Notes: generated from the sequence alone by a model not told the origin. Counted from the stretch's first letter, positions 18,764-27,179 are shown. The stretch is DNA of 64,000 nucleotides from Agrobacterium vitis (GCF_037039395.1 NZ_CP146242.1:2429001-2493000), one strand, 5' to 3'. Program-made: numbers and translations.

Positions 18764-18972
18764 GGGGTGCGAAATACTGCCAATGCCGCCGGGAATCAAC
18801 GAATTTCAGCAGGTGCGCCGCGCTTTGAGTTTCGTCAAGTCATGCCGGTGGGTTGAAGACGCGGTCAAACTCGACATCTGCAAGCACTCGTGATGGAGAA
18901 TGTCGAGAAGAAGCGGGAGGCGCGCGGAAAGGATCAACGAATGCAGCGTCATTGACAATGTCATTCGAATTT

Positions 18973-18988
18973 TGTACCTAACGGTACA
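18973..18988. promoter_or_regulatory. Putative TetR operator before the HPP-tetR pair
   Basis: Inverted repeat TGTACC-TAAC-GGTACA, 31 bp before GTG 19019. A TTGACA hexamer (18952-18957) lies just upstream and could be the -35 box, so a bound repressor would cover the promoter. The TetR gene two positions downstream is the likely ligand. Confidence 0.55.
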
Positions 18989-19018
18989 GATAAAACTCAT
19001 AAGTACAGGAAGAGTGGC

Positions 19019-19511
19019 GTGCGGCATTATTTTCACAGGCATCAGCCGTTTTCCAGTTTCACTAAAGCGCTGTTGGCAGGCTTTGGTGGTTGCTTGGCGA
19101 TTGGCATTCTCAGTTTTTTAACAACGCACACGGGTTATGCGCTTATGATGGCCCCGTTTGGCGCTAGTTGTGTGTTGCTGTTTTCTCTGCCAAACAGTCC
19201 ATTGTCCCAGCCAATGAATGTATTTTTTGGCCATCTGGCTTCGGCCTTGGTTGGGTTGCTTTGCGCCACCTTGCTGCCCGATATCTGGTGGGCAGTGGCG
19301 TTAGCGGTGGGCGGCGCAATTTCCGTGATGGCGCTTTTACGGATTACCCACCCGCCGGCGGGGGCTGATCCGATAGTGGTCTTTGCAGCCCATGCGAGAC
19401 TGGCAATTTCTGTTCATGCCGGTTGCGCTGGGATCGCTGTTGTTGATCGCTTGCGCCGTGCTGTTTCATCGCAGTCACGGGCAAGCTTATCCGATGCGCA
19501 AATCCAATTGA
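19019..19511 (+). pseudogene. HPP family membrane protein, frameshifted near its 3' end
   Basis: GTG start with AGGAAGAG upstream. Residues 1-125 carry four hydrophobic segments and the family name motif ITHPPAGADPIVVF. After about 19390 the running frame becomes hydrophilic and family-unlike (ARLAISVHAGCAG...). Shifting by one base at about 19400 restores WQFLFMPVALGSLLLIACAV, a fifth membrane helix, and FHRSHGQAYPMRKSN ending at TGA 19509-19511. One extra base (or two missing) explains this. It is either a recent frameshift, a sequencing error, or programmed slippage. Unshifted translation would end at 19525, overlapping the tetR start. HPP proteins include plant and cyanobacterial nitrite transporters; the substrate here is unknown. 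Confidence 0.8.
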
Positions 19512-19521
19512 GGAAATCCTT

Positions 19522-20106
19522 GTGAAAATCCAGCTAGAACGAGCCGATGCAGTGCCGATGATTGCGGAAGTGTTTCGTGACCACGGTTACGCCGGAACCA
19601 GTTTGTCCATCATCACAGCCTGCACTGGCATCGGCAAAGGAAGTCTTTATCACTTCTTTCCTGGCGGAAAGGTGGAAATGGCCGAGGCGGTGCTCGCGCA
19701 CATTTCCGGCTGGTTTGAAGAAAGAGTGTTTGCGCCGCTGGAGATGGCAGATGTTTCGTTTGTTGCCATTGAGGCGATGCTGGACACTGTCAATGCCTAT
19801 TTCCAGTCTGGCCGTCGGGTGTGTCTTGTCGGATTGATGGCACTTGATTCCAGTCGGGATGAATTTTCGGCGGCCATCAGCGGTTATTTTCGTCGCTGGA
19901 ACAGCGTGTTGAGGGGGGCCTTTGTCAAGGCGGGCTTTGCTGAGACAGAGGCGGGCCAGCGCAGTCATGAAATCCTGGCCGGTATACAGGGCGCACTTGT
20001 CTTAGCGCGGGCGCTGAATGACCCTATTGTTTTTTCCATGAGGATTGAGAAACTGCGATCAGATCTCGATGTTCCGGCCCGATCTTATAACGAGGATCAT
20101 ACTTGA
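19522..20106 (+). CDS. TetR family regulator (LmrA/YxaF-like)
   Basis: 194 residues, starting at GTG 19522 with GAGGAAAT upstream. The helix-turn-helix is AEVFRDHGYAGTSLSIITAC plus TGIGKGSLYHFFPGGK (about 13-50); the FPGGK end of this motif is typical of the LmrA/YxaF subgroup. The C-terminal domain is helical. It lies 10 bp after the HPP gene's intended stop, so both are one operon, and a palindrome in front of the operon suggests autoregulation. Its 3' end overlaps the convergent CHAD gene by 10 bp. Confidence 0.85.
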   Translation: MKIQLERADAVPMIAEVFRDHGYAGTSLSIITACTGIGKGSLYHFFPGGKVEMAEAVLAHISGWFEERVFAPLEMADVSFVAIEAMLDTVNAYFQSGRRVCLVGLMALDSSRDEFSAAISGYFRRWNSVLRGAFVKAGFAETEAGQRSHEILAGIQGALVLARALNDPIVFSMRIEKLRSDLDVPARSYNEDHT

Positions 20107-21047
20107 TTGTGGATGCCAGCCTGAAGCAGCCACAGCGCCTCGATAACGGCTGGTTCCAGGTCGGGGCCGTCGGCAAACAATGCATCCGCCGCCTCAAGCG
20201 CTTGCCGGCGCAGGGCCTGTTGCTGGCGGATGATGATGGCGAGCAGATGGGAAAATGTTTCGCCGCCAGCAAATAGGCCCGCAAACAGGCTTGAGTCTTC
20301 ATCCAGAACGGATGTCAGCACCGAAAGGTCGTTTTCATGGCCCAGCAGATCGGCCAATTGTTTGGCGGCACCGCGTTTCATCTCGATGGCGCTCGGCCAG
20401 AGATCACGCAGCAAGGACAAATGCATCCAATAGGTCTGGGTGGCTTTGCGCAGGGCATGGTAGCTTTCCGCCTCGCTGGCATCGTGGCAGGCGGCGATGG
20501 CTGCTTCGGCGCGCTTGAAGGTCTTGGTCCAGGCCTTGGCAAACATCCGGGCGACCTTGGCGGGACGGTCGTTGAACTCAATTCCCATGGCGATATCCGC
20601 CGCCTCTCGGCAGCCGTCTGCCGCATCGCGCATCAATGCGCTCTGGCCTGCCTCCAGATTGGTCGCCAGCCGTTCATGGCGGTCGGACAGGATTGCCCAG
20701 GCCTGTTGCAGGGCATCGGCTTCTTCATCGCTGAGGGTCGCCTCCTGAAGCGCCTCGACACTTTCAAGCAGTGCGGCAGCATCGCGAAGCGAGGAAAGGC
20801 TGCGGGCGATATCGCCCAACCGGCGGTTTTCCCGGCGACGCAGATCGGAAATGGCCGGTGCGATCAGCCGGTAGAGGGCTCTGGCGCGTTTCAGTTTGCG
20901 GCGCGCAAGATGGACGGCGCGATCCCGTTCACCGGGTGGGGCCTTGGCACCGCTGTCAAGATCGGCTGCGGCGGCCTGCAAAAGCGCTCCCAGCATCTCG
21001 GCAATAGAGGTGCCTGTCTTCAGGTCAGGCCTTAAGCGATAGGCCAT
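20097..21047 (-). CDS. CHAD domain protein
   Basis: 316 residues, all alpha-helical, rich in conserved His, Arg and Lys (HLARRKLKRARALYRLI, ALRKATQTYWMHLSLLRDLW). This is the CHAD domain, which binds inorganic polyphosphate or other phosphate-rich ligands. It overlaps the upstream CYTH gene by 23 bp, so the two are translationally coupled. In many bacteria CYTH and CHAD are fused in one protein; here they are split. Likely role: polyphosphate binding next to a triphosphatase. Confidence 0.88.
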   Translation of the reverse strand: MAYRLRPDLKTGTSIAEMLGALLQAAAADLDSGAKAPPGERDRAVHLARRKLKRARALYRLIAPAISDLRRRENRRLGDIARSLSSLRDAAALLESVEALQEATLSDEEADALQQAWAILSDRHERLATNLEAGQSALMRDAADGCREAADIAMGIEFNDRPAKVARMFAKAWTKTFKRAEAAIAACHDASEAESYHALRKATQTYWMHLSLLRDLWPSAIEMKRGAAKQLADLLGHENDLSVLTSVLDEDSSLFAGLFAGGETFSHLLAIIIRQQQALRRQALEAADALFADGPDLEPAVIEALWLLQAGIHNQV

Positions 21048-21519
21048 TGCGCCTTTCCGTCGAAGGCGTGGAACTCGCCAGCCATTGGTTGGAATAGCGT
21101 CCGTCGCCGGTCACTTCCCGCCCGACCCAAGGCGGCAGTGGTGGGTCTTCGCAGTCATTTTCCAGTTCGACCTCGGCCACCACAAGCCCGGCATGGGCGC
21201 CGGCGAAGACGTCGACTTCCCAGAGATAGCCGCCGTATTCGACGTTATACCGGGTCTTTTCGATGACGTTGCCCTGGGCTTTGTCGATCATTTCCAGCCC
21301 GTCGGCCAGCGGGATTTCATATTCGAATTCATCGCGGCTGAGACCAACATGACCGATCTTGATGGTCAGCAGCGCATCGGCCCGGTCGCGGATGCGGATA
21401 CGCACGGAACGATCAGCGCCTGAAAGAATGTAGCCCTGCTGAAAACTGCTGGATTTGCTGACATGCTGACGCCAGGTGTCTGTGCGGACCAGGAATTTTC
21501 TTTCGATTTCCTTTGCCAT
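21025..21519 (-). CDS. CYTH domain triphosphate tunnel protein
   Basis: 164 residues. The EIERKFLV motif (E4, E6, K8) that coordinates the metal-bound triphosphate opens the protein. Later strands supply charged tunnel residues (RIRIRDRADALLTIK, YEIPLADG, EKTRY, WEVDVFAGAHAGLVVAEVEL). It is expected to hydrolyse triphosphate or a related compound. It is the first gene of a two-gene unit with CHAD, which begins inside its last codons. Confidence 0.9.
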   Translation of the reverse strand: MAKEIERKFLVRTDTWRQHVSKSSSFQQGYILSGADRSVRIRIRDRADALLTIKIGHVGLSRDEFEYEIPLADGLEMIDKAQGNVIEKTRYNVEYGGYLWEVDVFAGAHAGLVVAEVELENDCEDPPLPPWVGREVTGDGRYSNQWLASSTPSTERRNGLSLKA

Positions 21520-21678
21520 GGCTGCTTTCCGTCACGTTAAAATCGATTTCACTCTATAGTATGGCGCCGGTTTGACAATAGTTCCATCGATCCTTCAGTT
21601 CCTGCTGCGCGCATTTGCCTCGACAGGGCGGTTTTCACGCGCTAATCAGGGATATCTAATCGTTTGAAAGGTATGTTC

Positions 21679-22317
21679 ATGACTGCGAAGACGGACAGAT
21701 TGCTGGCGGTGCTCAAGCTTCAGCCAGTTGTTCCCGTGCTGATCATCGACGATGTCGACACTGCCGTGCCGTTGGCGCGGGCCCTGGTGGCGGGTGGGCT
21801 GAAAGCCATCGAAATCACCATGCGCACGCCAGCCGCGCTGGAAGCGATTTCCCGGGTGGCCGCCGAGGTCGAGGGCGCCGTGGCCGGTGCCGGGACCATT
21901 CTCAACCCCGCCCATTTCGAAGCCGCGCTGAAAGCCGGGTCGCAGTTCATCGTCAGCCCCGGCACCACGCCGGAATTGCTGGCCGCTGCCGCCGGTTCCG
22001 ATGTACCGCTGCTGCCGGGCGCTGCCACGGCCAGCGAAGTGATGACCTTGCGCGAAAAGGGCTATGAGGTTTTGAAATTCTTCCCCGCCGAACAGGCAGG
22101 TGGAGCGGCCTATCTGAAATCGCTGTCCTCACCGCTGGCAGGCACGCTGTTTTGCCCGACAGGCGGCATTTCTCTGAAGAATGCCAGGGACTACCTGTCG
22201 CTGCCCAACGTGGTCTGCGTTGGCGGCTCCTGGGTGGCGCCGAAAGAGCTGGTTGCTGCGGGCGATTGGGCAGGCATTACCAAGCTGGCCGTTGAGGCCT
22301 GTGCGCTGAAGGGCTAA
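21679..22317 (+). CDS. eda: KDPG aldolase (2-dehydro-3-deoxy-6-phosphogluconate aldolase)
   Basis: 212 residues from ATG 21679, with GAAAGG 7 nt upstream; ATG 21673 and TTG 21664 are less well placed. Splits KDPG into pyruvate and glyceraldehyde 3-phosphate in the Entner-Doudoroff pathway. Schiff-base lysine K133 is in EVLKFFPAE, the catalytic E45 in AIEITMRTP, and the phosphate loop in FCPTGGIS. No edd or zwf is adjacent. Its stop codon shares a base with the first base of repeat copy C, so any transcript ends in that hairpin. Confidence 0.95.
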   Translation: MTAKTDRLLAVLKLQPVVPVLIIDDVDTAVPLARALVAGGLKAIEITMRTPAALEAISRVAAEVEGAVAGAGTILNPAHFEAALKAGSQFIVSPGTTPELLAAAAGSDVPLLPGAATASEVMTLREKGYEVLKFFPAEQAGGAAYLKSLSSPLAGTLFCPTGGISLKNARDYLSLPNVVCVGGSWVAPKELVAAGDWAGITKLAVEACALKG

Positions 22318-22432
22318 TACGAAGAGTCATTGAAAACGACTTTTCGTATACCACTTTCGAATATCTCATGCCCTTGATGCATTTGAGATATTCGAAACTC
22401 TTATCAGGCGAGGATGCGTCAGCATCTTCGAG
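22317..22432 (+). repeat. Palindromic mosaic element, copy C (116 bp)
   Basis: Stem 1 is ATACGAAGAGTCATT with AACGACTTTTCGTAT (22317-22349). Stem 2 has perfect 14-bp arms TTTCGAATATCTCA and TGAGATATTCGAAA; both arms differ from copy A in matching ways, so pairing is kept. Module 3 contains the hairpin GATGC-GTCA-GCATC. It follows eda directly. Confidence 0.88.
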
Positions 22433-22542
22433 CCGTCTATAAGCTGAGAACGGCAGGATATGTCGTAATTTGACGCCCGCGCCTTGGGAAAGGGCGCGGG
22501 CGTTCCTATCTCTTCCTTACCTGACATATGAGGGAGAAGAGA

Positions 22543-23247
22543 ATGATCGACGCCAAAAAGCTCCTCACGCAGTTTCTGGGATCGCAGATTCCGGGCATCG
22601 GCGGCTCTGTTCGCAAGAGGGGTGATGACGCCGCAAGCTATGCCAAGTCCAATCCCTGGAAGACCGGTGCGCTGGTCTCCGTGCTGCTCGGCACCAAGAC
22701 CGGACGGTCACTGGCCGGAGGCGCGCTGAAAGTCGGCGGCTTGGCGCTGGTGGCTGGTCTCGGCTACCGCGCCTATCGCAATTACCAGTCCGGCAAGGCC
22801 CCGGAAGAGCTGCGCGCCCTGCCGGAACTTCCGGCTCCACCGGAAAATTCAGGCTTTGATCCCGCAACTTCGCTCAGCAATGATTTTGCGCTCACCCTGA
22901 TCAAGGCGATGATCGCCGCGGCGAAAGCCGATGGCCATATCGACGCAGGCGAGCGCGCCAATATCATGGAAAAACTGCATGTCGAGGAACTGGGCGATGA
23001 GGCGGAGGCCTTTATTCGCGCGGAGCTGGACAATCCGACCGATCTCGATGCGCTGGTGGCTGCTGCCCGCACCGAGGAACAGAAGGTCGAACTCTATACG
23101 GCCTCGCGCTTGACCATCGATCCCGATACCCGCGCCGAGCGTGGCTATCTCGACCTGCTGGCCGGACGTCTCGGGCTTGCCGATGGGTTGATCGACCATA
23201 TCGAGGCGACGGTTGCGGCGGCCAAGGTCGAGACGCCGGCTGGCTGA
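22543..23247 (+). CDS. DUF533 / TerB-like protein
   Basis: 234 residues from ATG 22543, with AGGGAGA upstream. The N-terminus (MIDAKKLLTQFLGSQIPG) is followed by a glycine-rich hydrophobic stretch (about 48-75). A linker then leads to a helical TerB-like domain (about 105-225: LIKAMIAAAKADGHIDAGE with acidic residues in the TerB metal-binding position). This is the DUF533/YebE family, found in the inner membrane. Function is unknown; a link to tellurite resistance is by domain name only. A 9-bp hairpin follows. Confidence 0.8.
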   Translation: MIDAKKLLTQFLGSQIPGIGGSVRKRGDDAASYAKSNPWKTGALVSVLLGTKTGRSLAGGALKVGGLALVAGLGYRAYRNYQSGKAPEELRALPELPAPPENSGFDPATSLSNDFALTLIKAMIAAAKADGHIDAGERANIMEKLHVEELGDEAEAFIRAELDNPTDLDALVAAARTEEQKVELYTASRLTIDPDTRAERGYLDLLAGRLGLADGLIDHIEATVAAAKVETPAG

Positions 23248-23265
23248 GACCTGCGCTCAACAAAA

Positions 23266-23288
23266 GCAACGGCGGAAATCGCCGTTGC
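23266..23288 (+). terminator. Terminator-like hairpin
   Basis: Stem GCAACGGCG / CGCCGTTGC with GAAAT loop, 18 bp after the DUF533 stop; only a weak T tract (CTTCCC) follows. Confidence 0.55.
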
Positions 23289-23340
23289 CTTCCCGTTACG
23301 GCTGGCATAATCCTGACCTGTGATACGAACAGGGGGCATC

Positions 23341-24030
23341 ATGCAGGATCTGAAGACCTATCGCGTTGCAGCACCAGCGCCAGTGCGGCTTGAAGGCCAT
23401 TATGTACTGGTCGAGCCCTTTGTCCGTGAGCAGCATCTGTCGGATCTGTGGGCCGGGCTTGGCGGTGGCGATGCCGTCAATCAGGCGCTGCGCTATTTTC
23501 CCAATGACGATTTTTCCGGTGTCGAGGTTTTCGGCGACTGGCTGGAGGGCGCCAATGCCAGTGGCAGCCTGATCACCCATATCTTCCGCTCGAAAGCCGA
23601 TAGTAGCATTGTCGGCATGGCCAGCCTGATGCGACCCGATCCGAAAAACGGCGTGGTCGAAGTCGGCTCGGTTGCGCATGGCCCGGCGATGAAACGTTCT
23701 GCCCTATCGAGCGAGGCGCATTATCTGCTGGCCAGGCATGTGTTCGAGGATCTGGGCTATCGGCGCTACGAGTGGAAATGCCATAATGACAACGAGCCGA
23801 GCAAGATCACGGCGCGCCGCTACGGCTTCACCTTCGAGGGCGTGTTTCGCCAGCACATGATTTCCAAGGGAAAGAACCGCGATACTGCCTGGTTCTCGAT
23901 CATCGATGCCGATTGGCCTCTCGTCAAAGCCGGGTTCGAGGCTTGGCTCGATCCTGACAATTTCGATGCCGACAGCAATCAGAAACGGCGGCTTGAGGAT
24001 ATTCGCTCCTCTCTGAGGTCTGCGACATGA
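23341..24030 (+). CDS. GNAT family acetyltransferase (RimJ/RimL type)
   Basis: 229 residues from ATG 23341, preceded by GGGGGC. It has the GNAT fold of the Acetyltransf_3/RimL branch: PVRLEGHYVLVEPF at the start, then VGMASLMRPDPKNGVVEVGSV, ARHVFEDLGYRRYEWKCHNDN and ARRYGFTFEGVFRQHMISKG. It uses acetyl-CoA to acetylate an unknown amine (protein N-terminus, antibiotic or metabolite). Its stop overlaps the ATG of the small membrane protein that follows (ATGA), so they are co-translated. Confidence 0.88.
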   Translation: MQDLKTYRVAAPAPVRLEGHYVLVEPFVREQHLSDLWAGLGGGDAVNQALRYFPNDDFSGVEVFGDWLEGANASGSLITHIFRSKADSSIVGMASLMRPDPKNGVVEVGSVAHGPAMKRSALSSEAHYLLARHVFEDLGYRRYEWKCHNDNEPSKITARRYGFTFEGVFRQHMISKGKNRDTAWFSIIDADWPLVKAGFEAWLDPDNFDADSNQKRRLEDIRSSLRSAT

Positions 24031-24239
24031 GCCCGCGCGATAAGAATTCGGCTATTGCCGCTGGCCTGATCATTCTCGGCTTCGGATTGGCCATGGTGTT
24101 CCTGCCCAATCTGGTTCTGTGGATCGGGCAGTTTTCGCCGCTTCTGGCCGCTGCGGTCGGATCTCTGGTGCTGCTGTCGTTTTTCCTGATCTTCTGGCTG
24201 CGGGCGCGCTATCAGCGCCGTCACCCGGATGACAGGTGA
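24027..24239 (+). CDS. Small two-helix membrane protein
   Basis: 70 residues. Two hydrophobic segments (about 10-33 and 37-58) are followed by a basic tail RARYQRRHPDDR, predicting both ends in the cytoplasm. It begins with the ATGA overlap to the acetyltransferase. I do not recognise the family. The last 19 bp overlap the 3' end of the convergent NicO transporter gene. Confidence 0.7.
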   Translation: MSPRDKNSAIAAGLIILGFGLAMVFLPNLVLWIGQFSPLLAAAVGSLVLLSFFLIFWLRARYQRRHPDDR

Positions 24240-25375
24240 TAGCCTTGCAGTGAGGCGGCCAGCAGCAGGCTTCCGACCACAATGATGAACAGCGCGCCGC
24301 CAATTTCGATGGCAAGGCCGACGCGGTAGGCGGTATGGGAGCCATGGCCCGCCAGCCGCACCGCCAGGCCCTTGGCGCCGACGGCGGCGATGGCGAGCGC
24401 CGAGACGGTGATCGCGGTTCCCGCCGCCATGGCGAAGACCGATAGAATGCCGCCGAGATAGAGCTGGTTCAGCATGGCGAAGGTCATGACCAGCAGCGCG
24501 CCTGAACAGGGGCGAAGGCCAACGGCGACAATGGCCGACCAGGCTTCTTTGACGCTGAAATGCTCGGCACCGACCATGGCTGGCGAAGGAAGATGGCTGC
24601 GGCCGCAATCCACGCAGATTTCGCCCTTACGCGGCACATGACGGTCGCTATCGGCTGCATCGGCCTGGAAGCGCAGGCCGGTGCCTGAAGATGATGCGGA
24701 TTTTGTACCAACTGGCTGCGGCGCATCGAACAGACCCGCTGTCACGCCGTCCGATGGCATCTCTCCCGCGCTCCCTCCAGAAAATGCCAGGACCGGCATG
24801 GGTTGGCGATGTCGGAAAATCTCGCTCAGCTTGCGGACCAGCAGCCAGACACCGAAGGCGACGACCAGCGCGAAACTGGCGGCTTCCATGGCGTCGGTTG
24901 CCCGCGTCAGCGTGATGCCGCTGCCGCGCAGGGCGAGAAACATCACGCCTACGGTGACGATGGCGACGATGGCCTGCAAAATCGAAGAAGCGATGGAAAT
25001 GGCGATGCCACGCTTCAGCTCCAGCTCGTTGGCGACCATATAGGATGAGATCACCGCCTTGCCGTGGCCGGGACCGGCGGCATGAAACACGCCGTAAGCA
25101 AAGGACAGGCCGATCAAGACCCAGAGCTGGTGGGGATCGTCGCGCATGCCGCGCAGCGCCTCGGTCAGCGCCCGGTAGAAAGCCTGTTGATGCGTATTGA
25201 TCCACAGCATCACCCCGGCCAGCGGCCCGTCCATCTGAAAGGACGGTTCGGCGGTGCCGATACCAAGTGGCGAGCCTGCTTGGGCCAATGTGGCGGAGAA
25301 TATGGCGGGAAGCGCCACGGCAAAGGCGACGGCGATAAGGAGAGTGGTCCTTGAAACCCGTCGATGCGTCAGCAT
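24221..25375 (-). CDS. NicO-family nickel/cobalt transporter
   Basis: 384 residues. The first hydrophobic segment (about 9-33) may be a signal anchor. The family motif HAAGPGHGKAVISSY (from about 98) and GLRPCSGALLVMTFAMLNQL mark the NicO/RcnA family of Ni/Co permeases. Between helices lies a long hydrophilic loop containing CVDCGRSH, a plausible metal site. It overlaps the upstream DUF1007 gene by 7 bp; DUF1007-NicO pairs are common in proteobacteria. Import or export cannot be told from sequence alone. The start codon lies inside a short stretch resembling module 3 of the mosaic repeat. Confidence 0.88.
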   Translation of the reverse strand: MLTHRRVSRTTLLIAVAFAVALPAIFSATLAQAGSPLGIGTAEPSFQMDGPLAGVMLWINTHQQAFYRALTEALRGMRDDPHQLWVLIGLSFAYGVFHAAGPGHGKAVISSYMVANELELKRGIAISIASSILQAIVAIVTVGVMFLALRGSGITLTRATDAMEAASFALVVAFGVWLLVRKLSEIFRHRQPMPVLAFSGGSAGEMPSDGVTAGLFDAPQPVGTKSASSSGTGLRFQADAADSDRHVPRKGEICVDCGRSHLPSPAMVGAEHFSVKEAWSAIVAVGLRPCSGALLVMTFAMLNQLYLGGILSVFAMAAGTAITVSALAIAAVGAKGLAVRLAGHGSHTAYRVGLAIEIGGALFIIVVGSLLLAASLQGYHLSSG

Positions 25376-25381
25376 GCCAGA
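25360..25381 (+). repeat. Possible remnant of mosaic-element module 3
   Basis: GTCGATGCGTCAGCATGCC plus AGA matches the end of copy A with a 2-nt gap and one mismatch. It coincides with the NicO start and DUF1007 stop, so coding constraint or chance is also possible. Confidence 0.35.
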
Positions 25382-26028
25382 TCCAGCCTCGTTGCAAACA
25401 GCTTGCCCATGTCGGTGCCGGTCGGATCGTTGAAGAAGGCTTCGGTCAGACTGGCCTGGTTCTGCTTGATCACGTCATCGGGATTGGGTCGGACCACGGT
25501 GCGCTTGCATTTCTTCAGCGCATCGCCGGTCTCGACGATGTCGCCGTCCTGCTTGAAGTCTATGGCCGTATAAAGGGTCGGGTCGTGAACGCCGAAGCTG
25601 AGATTGCCTTTGATCGGAATGGGCTTTTCCGGCTTGACGATAAAGAACACCAGCAATTGATTGTCTTTATAATCGGCGTTGAACACCTGCGGCTTGGCGA
25701 CGTTGACGGTTGCGCCGCTGGCGCTGATAAAGGTGAAATAGCCGTAGTCGCCAAGCGAACTGCGGATGGTGTTGGCGATATCCTGCAACTCGCTATGGTC
25801 GAGTTTCAGGTCGCCGTTCTTGTCGAAATCCAGCATGACGCTGGAGGAAAACACCTCATCGAAGCGCCAGGTATTGCGCAATTCCTTGATGGTATTGTCC
25901 GCGCCCGCCACCACTTCCAGCCGGGCCTGGACGAAGACATGCGGATGGGCGAAGGCCGAGGGCGCCGACAGGCCCAGAAACCCTGCGACAAGAAAACCGG
26001 CGAGAAGAAGAGGCCTTGCTATGTTCAT
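25369..26028 (-). CDS. DUF1007 family periplasmic protein
   Basis: 219 residues from ATG 26028. A signal peptide (MNIARPLLLAGFLVAGFLGL to APSAFA) is followed by the family motif HPHVFVQARLEVV. An EF-hand-like acidic loop, DFDKNGDLKLDHSE, is present. DUF1007 proteins are encoded next to NicO transporters and are thought to be exported accessory subunits in nickel or cobalt transport. The histidine pair right after the signal peptide could be the metal ligand. It is the first gene of this two-gene unit. Confidence 0.88.
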   Translation of the reverse strand: MNIARPLLLAGFLVAGFLGLSAPSAFAHPHVFVQARLEVVAGADNTIKELRNTWRFDEVFSSSVMLDFDKNGDLKLDHSELQDIANTIRSSLGDYGYFTFISASGATVNVAKPQVFNADYKDNQLLVFFIVKPEKPIPIKGNLSFGVHDPTLYTAIDFKQDGDIVETGDALKKCKRTVVRPNPDDVIKQNQASLTEAFFNDPTGTDMGKLFATRLDLAC

Positions 26029-26249
26029 CTGCGCCCTAACCGCTGCATATATCGAGTGCGACAGCGAGCCATGAGGAAACATAGAGGAGGCGCTGCGCTG
26101 CCAGCGTCGCATGGACGCATCACATTTATATTCACGGTCTTTGGTGGCCAAGCAATAGGACGGAAATAGGGCCGCTGACTTTTGCCTCGGAAAAGTGAAG
26201 AGGGCCGCCATAGGTCCGGGGAGTTATCAAACGGGTGCCCGGTCTGTCG

Positions 26250-27179
26250 TCACTCCGAAGGCGGCGTCCCTTGCCTGGGCTGGCATCCGCCATTGCGTTT
26301 GAACCAATTGTGCATGAAATCCACAAGCGCGCGGACCTTGGCGGGCAGGTAGCGGCGATGCGGGTAGACCGCATAGATCCCGCTGCCGGAGGACATGTAA
26401 TCCTCAAAGATCGAAATCAATGCGCCGCTTTCGATATGTCTGCGGGCGACAAAATCCGGCAGCAGGGCGATGCCGAGCCCCGAAAGCGCGCCGCGCAGCG
26501 TGGTCTGGGGGCTATTGACTTCCAGCGGCCCGGAAATGTTGACAGTAAAGGCCTCGCCATCCGGCTGACGCAGGCGCAGGCTGTTGTGTCCCCGGGTATT
26601 GGTATCGATCAGCACCGGCACCTTGGACAGATCCTGCGGATGGGTGAGGGGACCATATTTCTCCAGAAAAACCGGACTGGCGCAGGCATAACTTCTGAAA
26701 TCCGCCAGCTTGCGGGCAATCATCCCCGAATCCTCCAGCTTGGTGACGCGGATGGCTAAGTCGAAGCCTTCCTCGATCAGGTCGACGAACCGGTCTTCGG
26801 CGACGATCTCGATGGAAAGATCGGGATGTTGCAGGGCAAAATCGATCAGCGATTGGCCAACTTCGGCATCGGTGAAGCTCCGTGGCACGGTAATGCGAAT
26901 CTTGCCGCTGATGCCGACATTGTTCTCGCGCACCAGATCGGCCAGATTGTCGATCTCTTTCAGGATGTCGGCGGCGCTGCGATAATAGGTGTGACCGGCC
27001 TCGGTCATGGAGAACTGCCGTGTGGTGCGGTTGAGAAGCAGCGCCCCCAACTCGTCCTCCAGCTCGCGGACATATTTTGACAGCAGCGCCTTGGAGCGCC
27101 CGGTCTTGCGGGCAGCGGCAGAAAAGCCTTCCGCTTCAACGACATCGATGAAGGCGCGGATGCGGGTCAGGGTGTCCAA
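26250..27179 (-). CDS. LysR family transcriptional regulator
   Basis: 309 residues, starting at TTG 27179 with GAGAGG upstream. The winged helix-turn-helix at about 1-60 is unmistakable (TRIRAFIDVVEAEGFSAAAR, then LLSKYVRELEDELGALLLNR). The C-terminal two-lobed effector domain follows. It is divergent from the decarboxylase gene but 548 bp away, and the NicO pair lies downstream in the same direction. The target is unknown; no LysR T-N11-A box was convincing. Confidence 0.9.
   Translation of the reverse strand: MDTLTRIRAFIDVVEAEGFSAAARKTGRSKALLSKYVRELEDELGALLLNRTTRQFSMTEAGHTYYRSAADILKEIDNLADLVRENNVGISGKIRITVPRSFTDAEVGQSLIDFALQHPDLSIEIVAEDRFVDLIEEGFDLAIRVTKLEDSGMIARKLADFRSYACASPVFLEKYGPLTHPQDLSKVPVLIDTNTRGHNSLRLRQPDGEAFTVNISGPLEVNSPQTTLRGALSGLGIALLPDFVARRHIESGALISIFEDYMSSGSGIYAVYPHRRYLPAKVRALVDFMHNWFKRNGGCQPRQGTPPSE

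Noticed and set aside
17699..18856. 385-codon plus-strand frame opposite trhO
   Set aside because: Shadow of the rhodanese-family gene; no domain visible.
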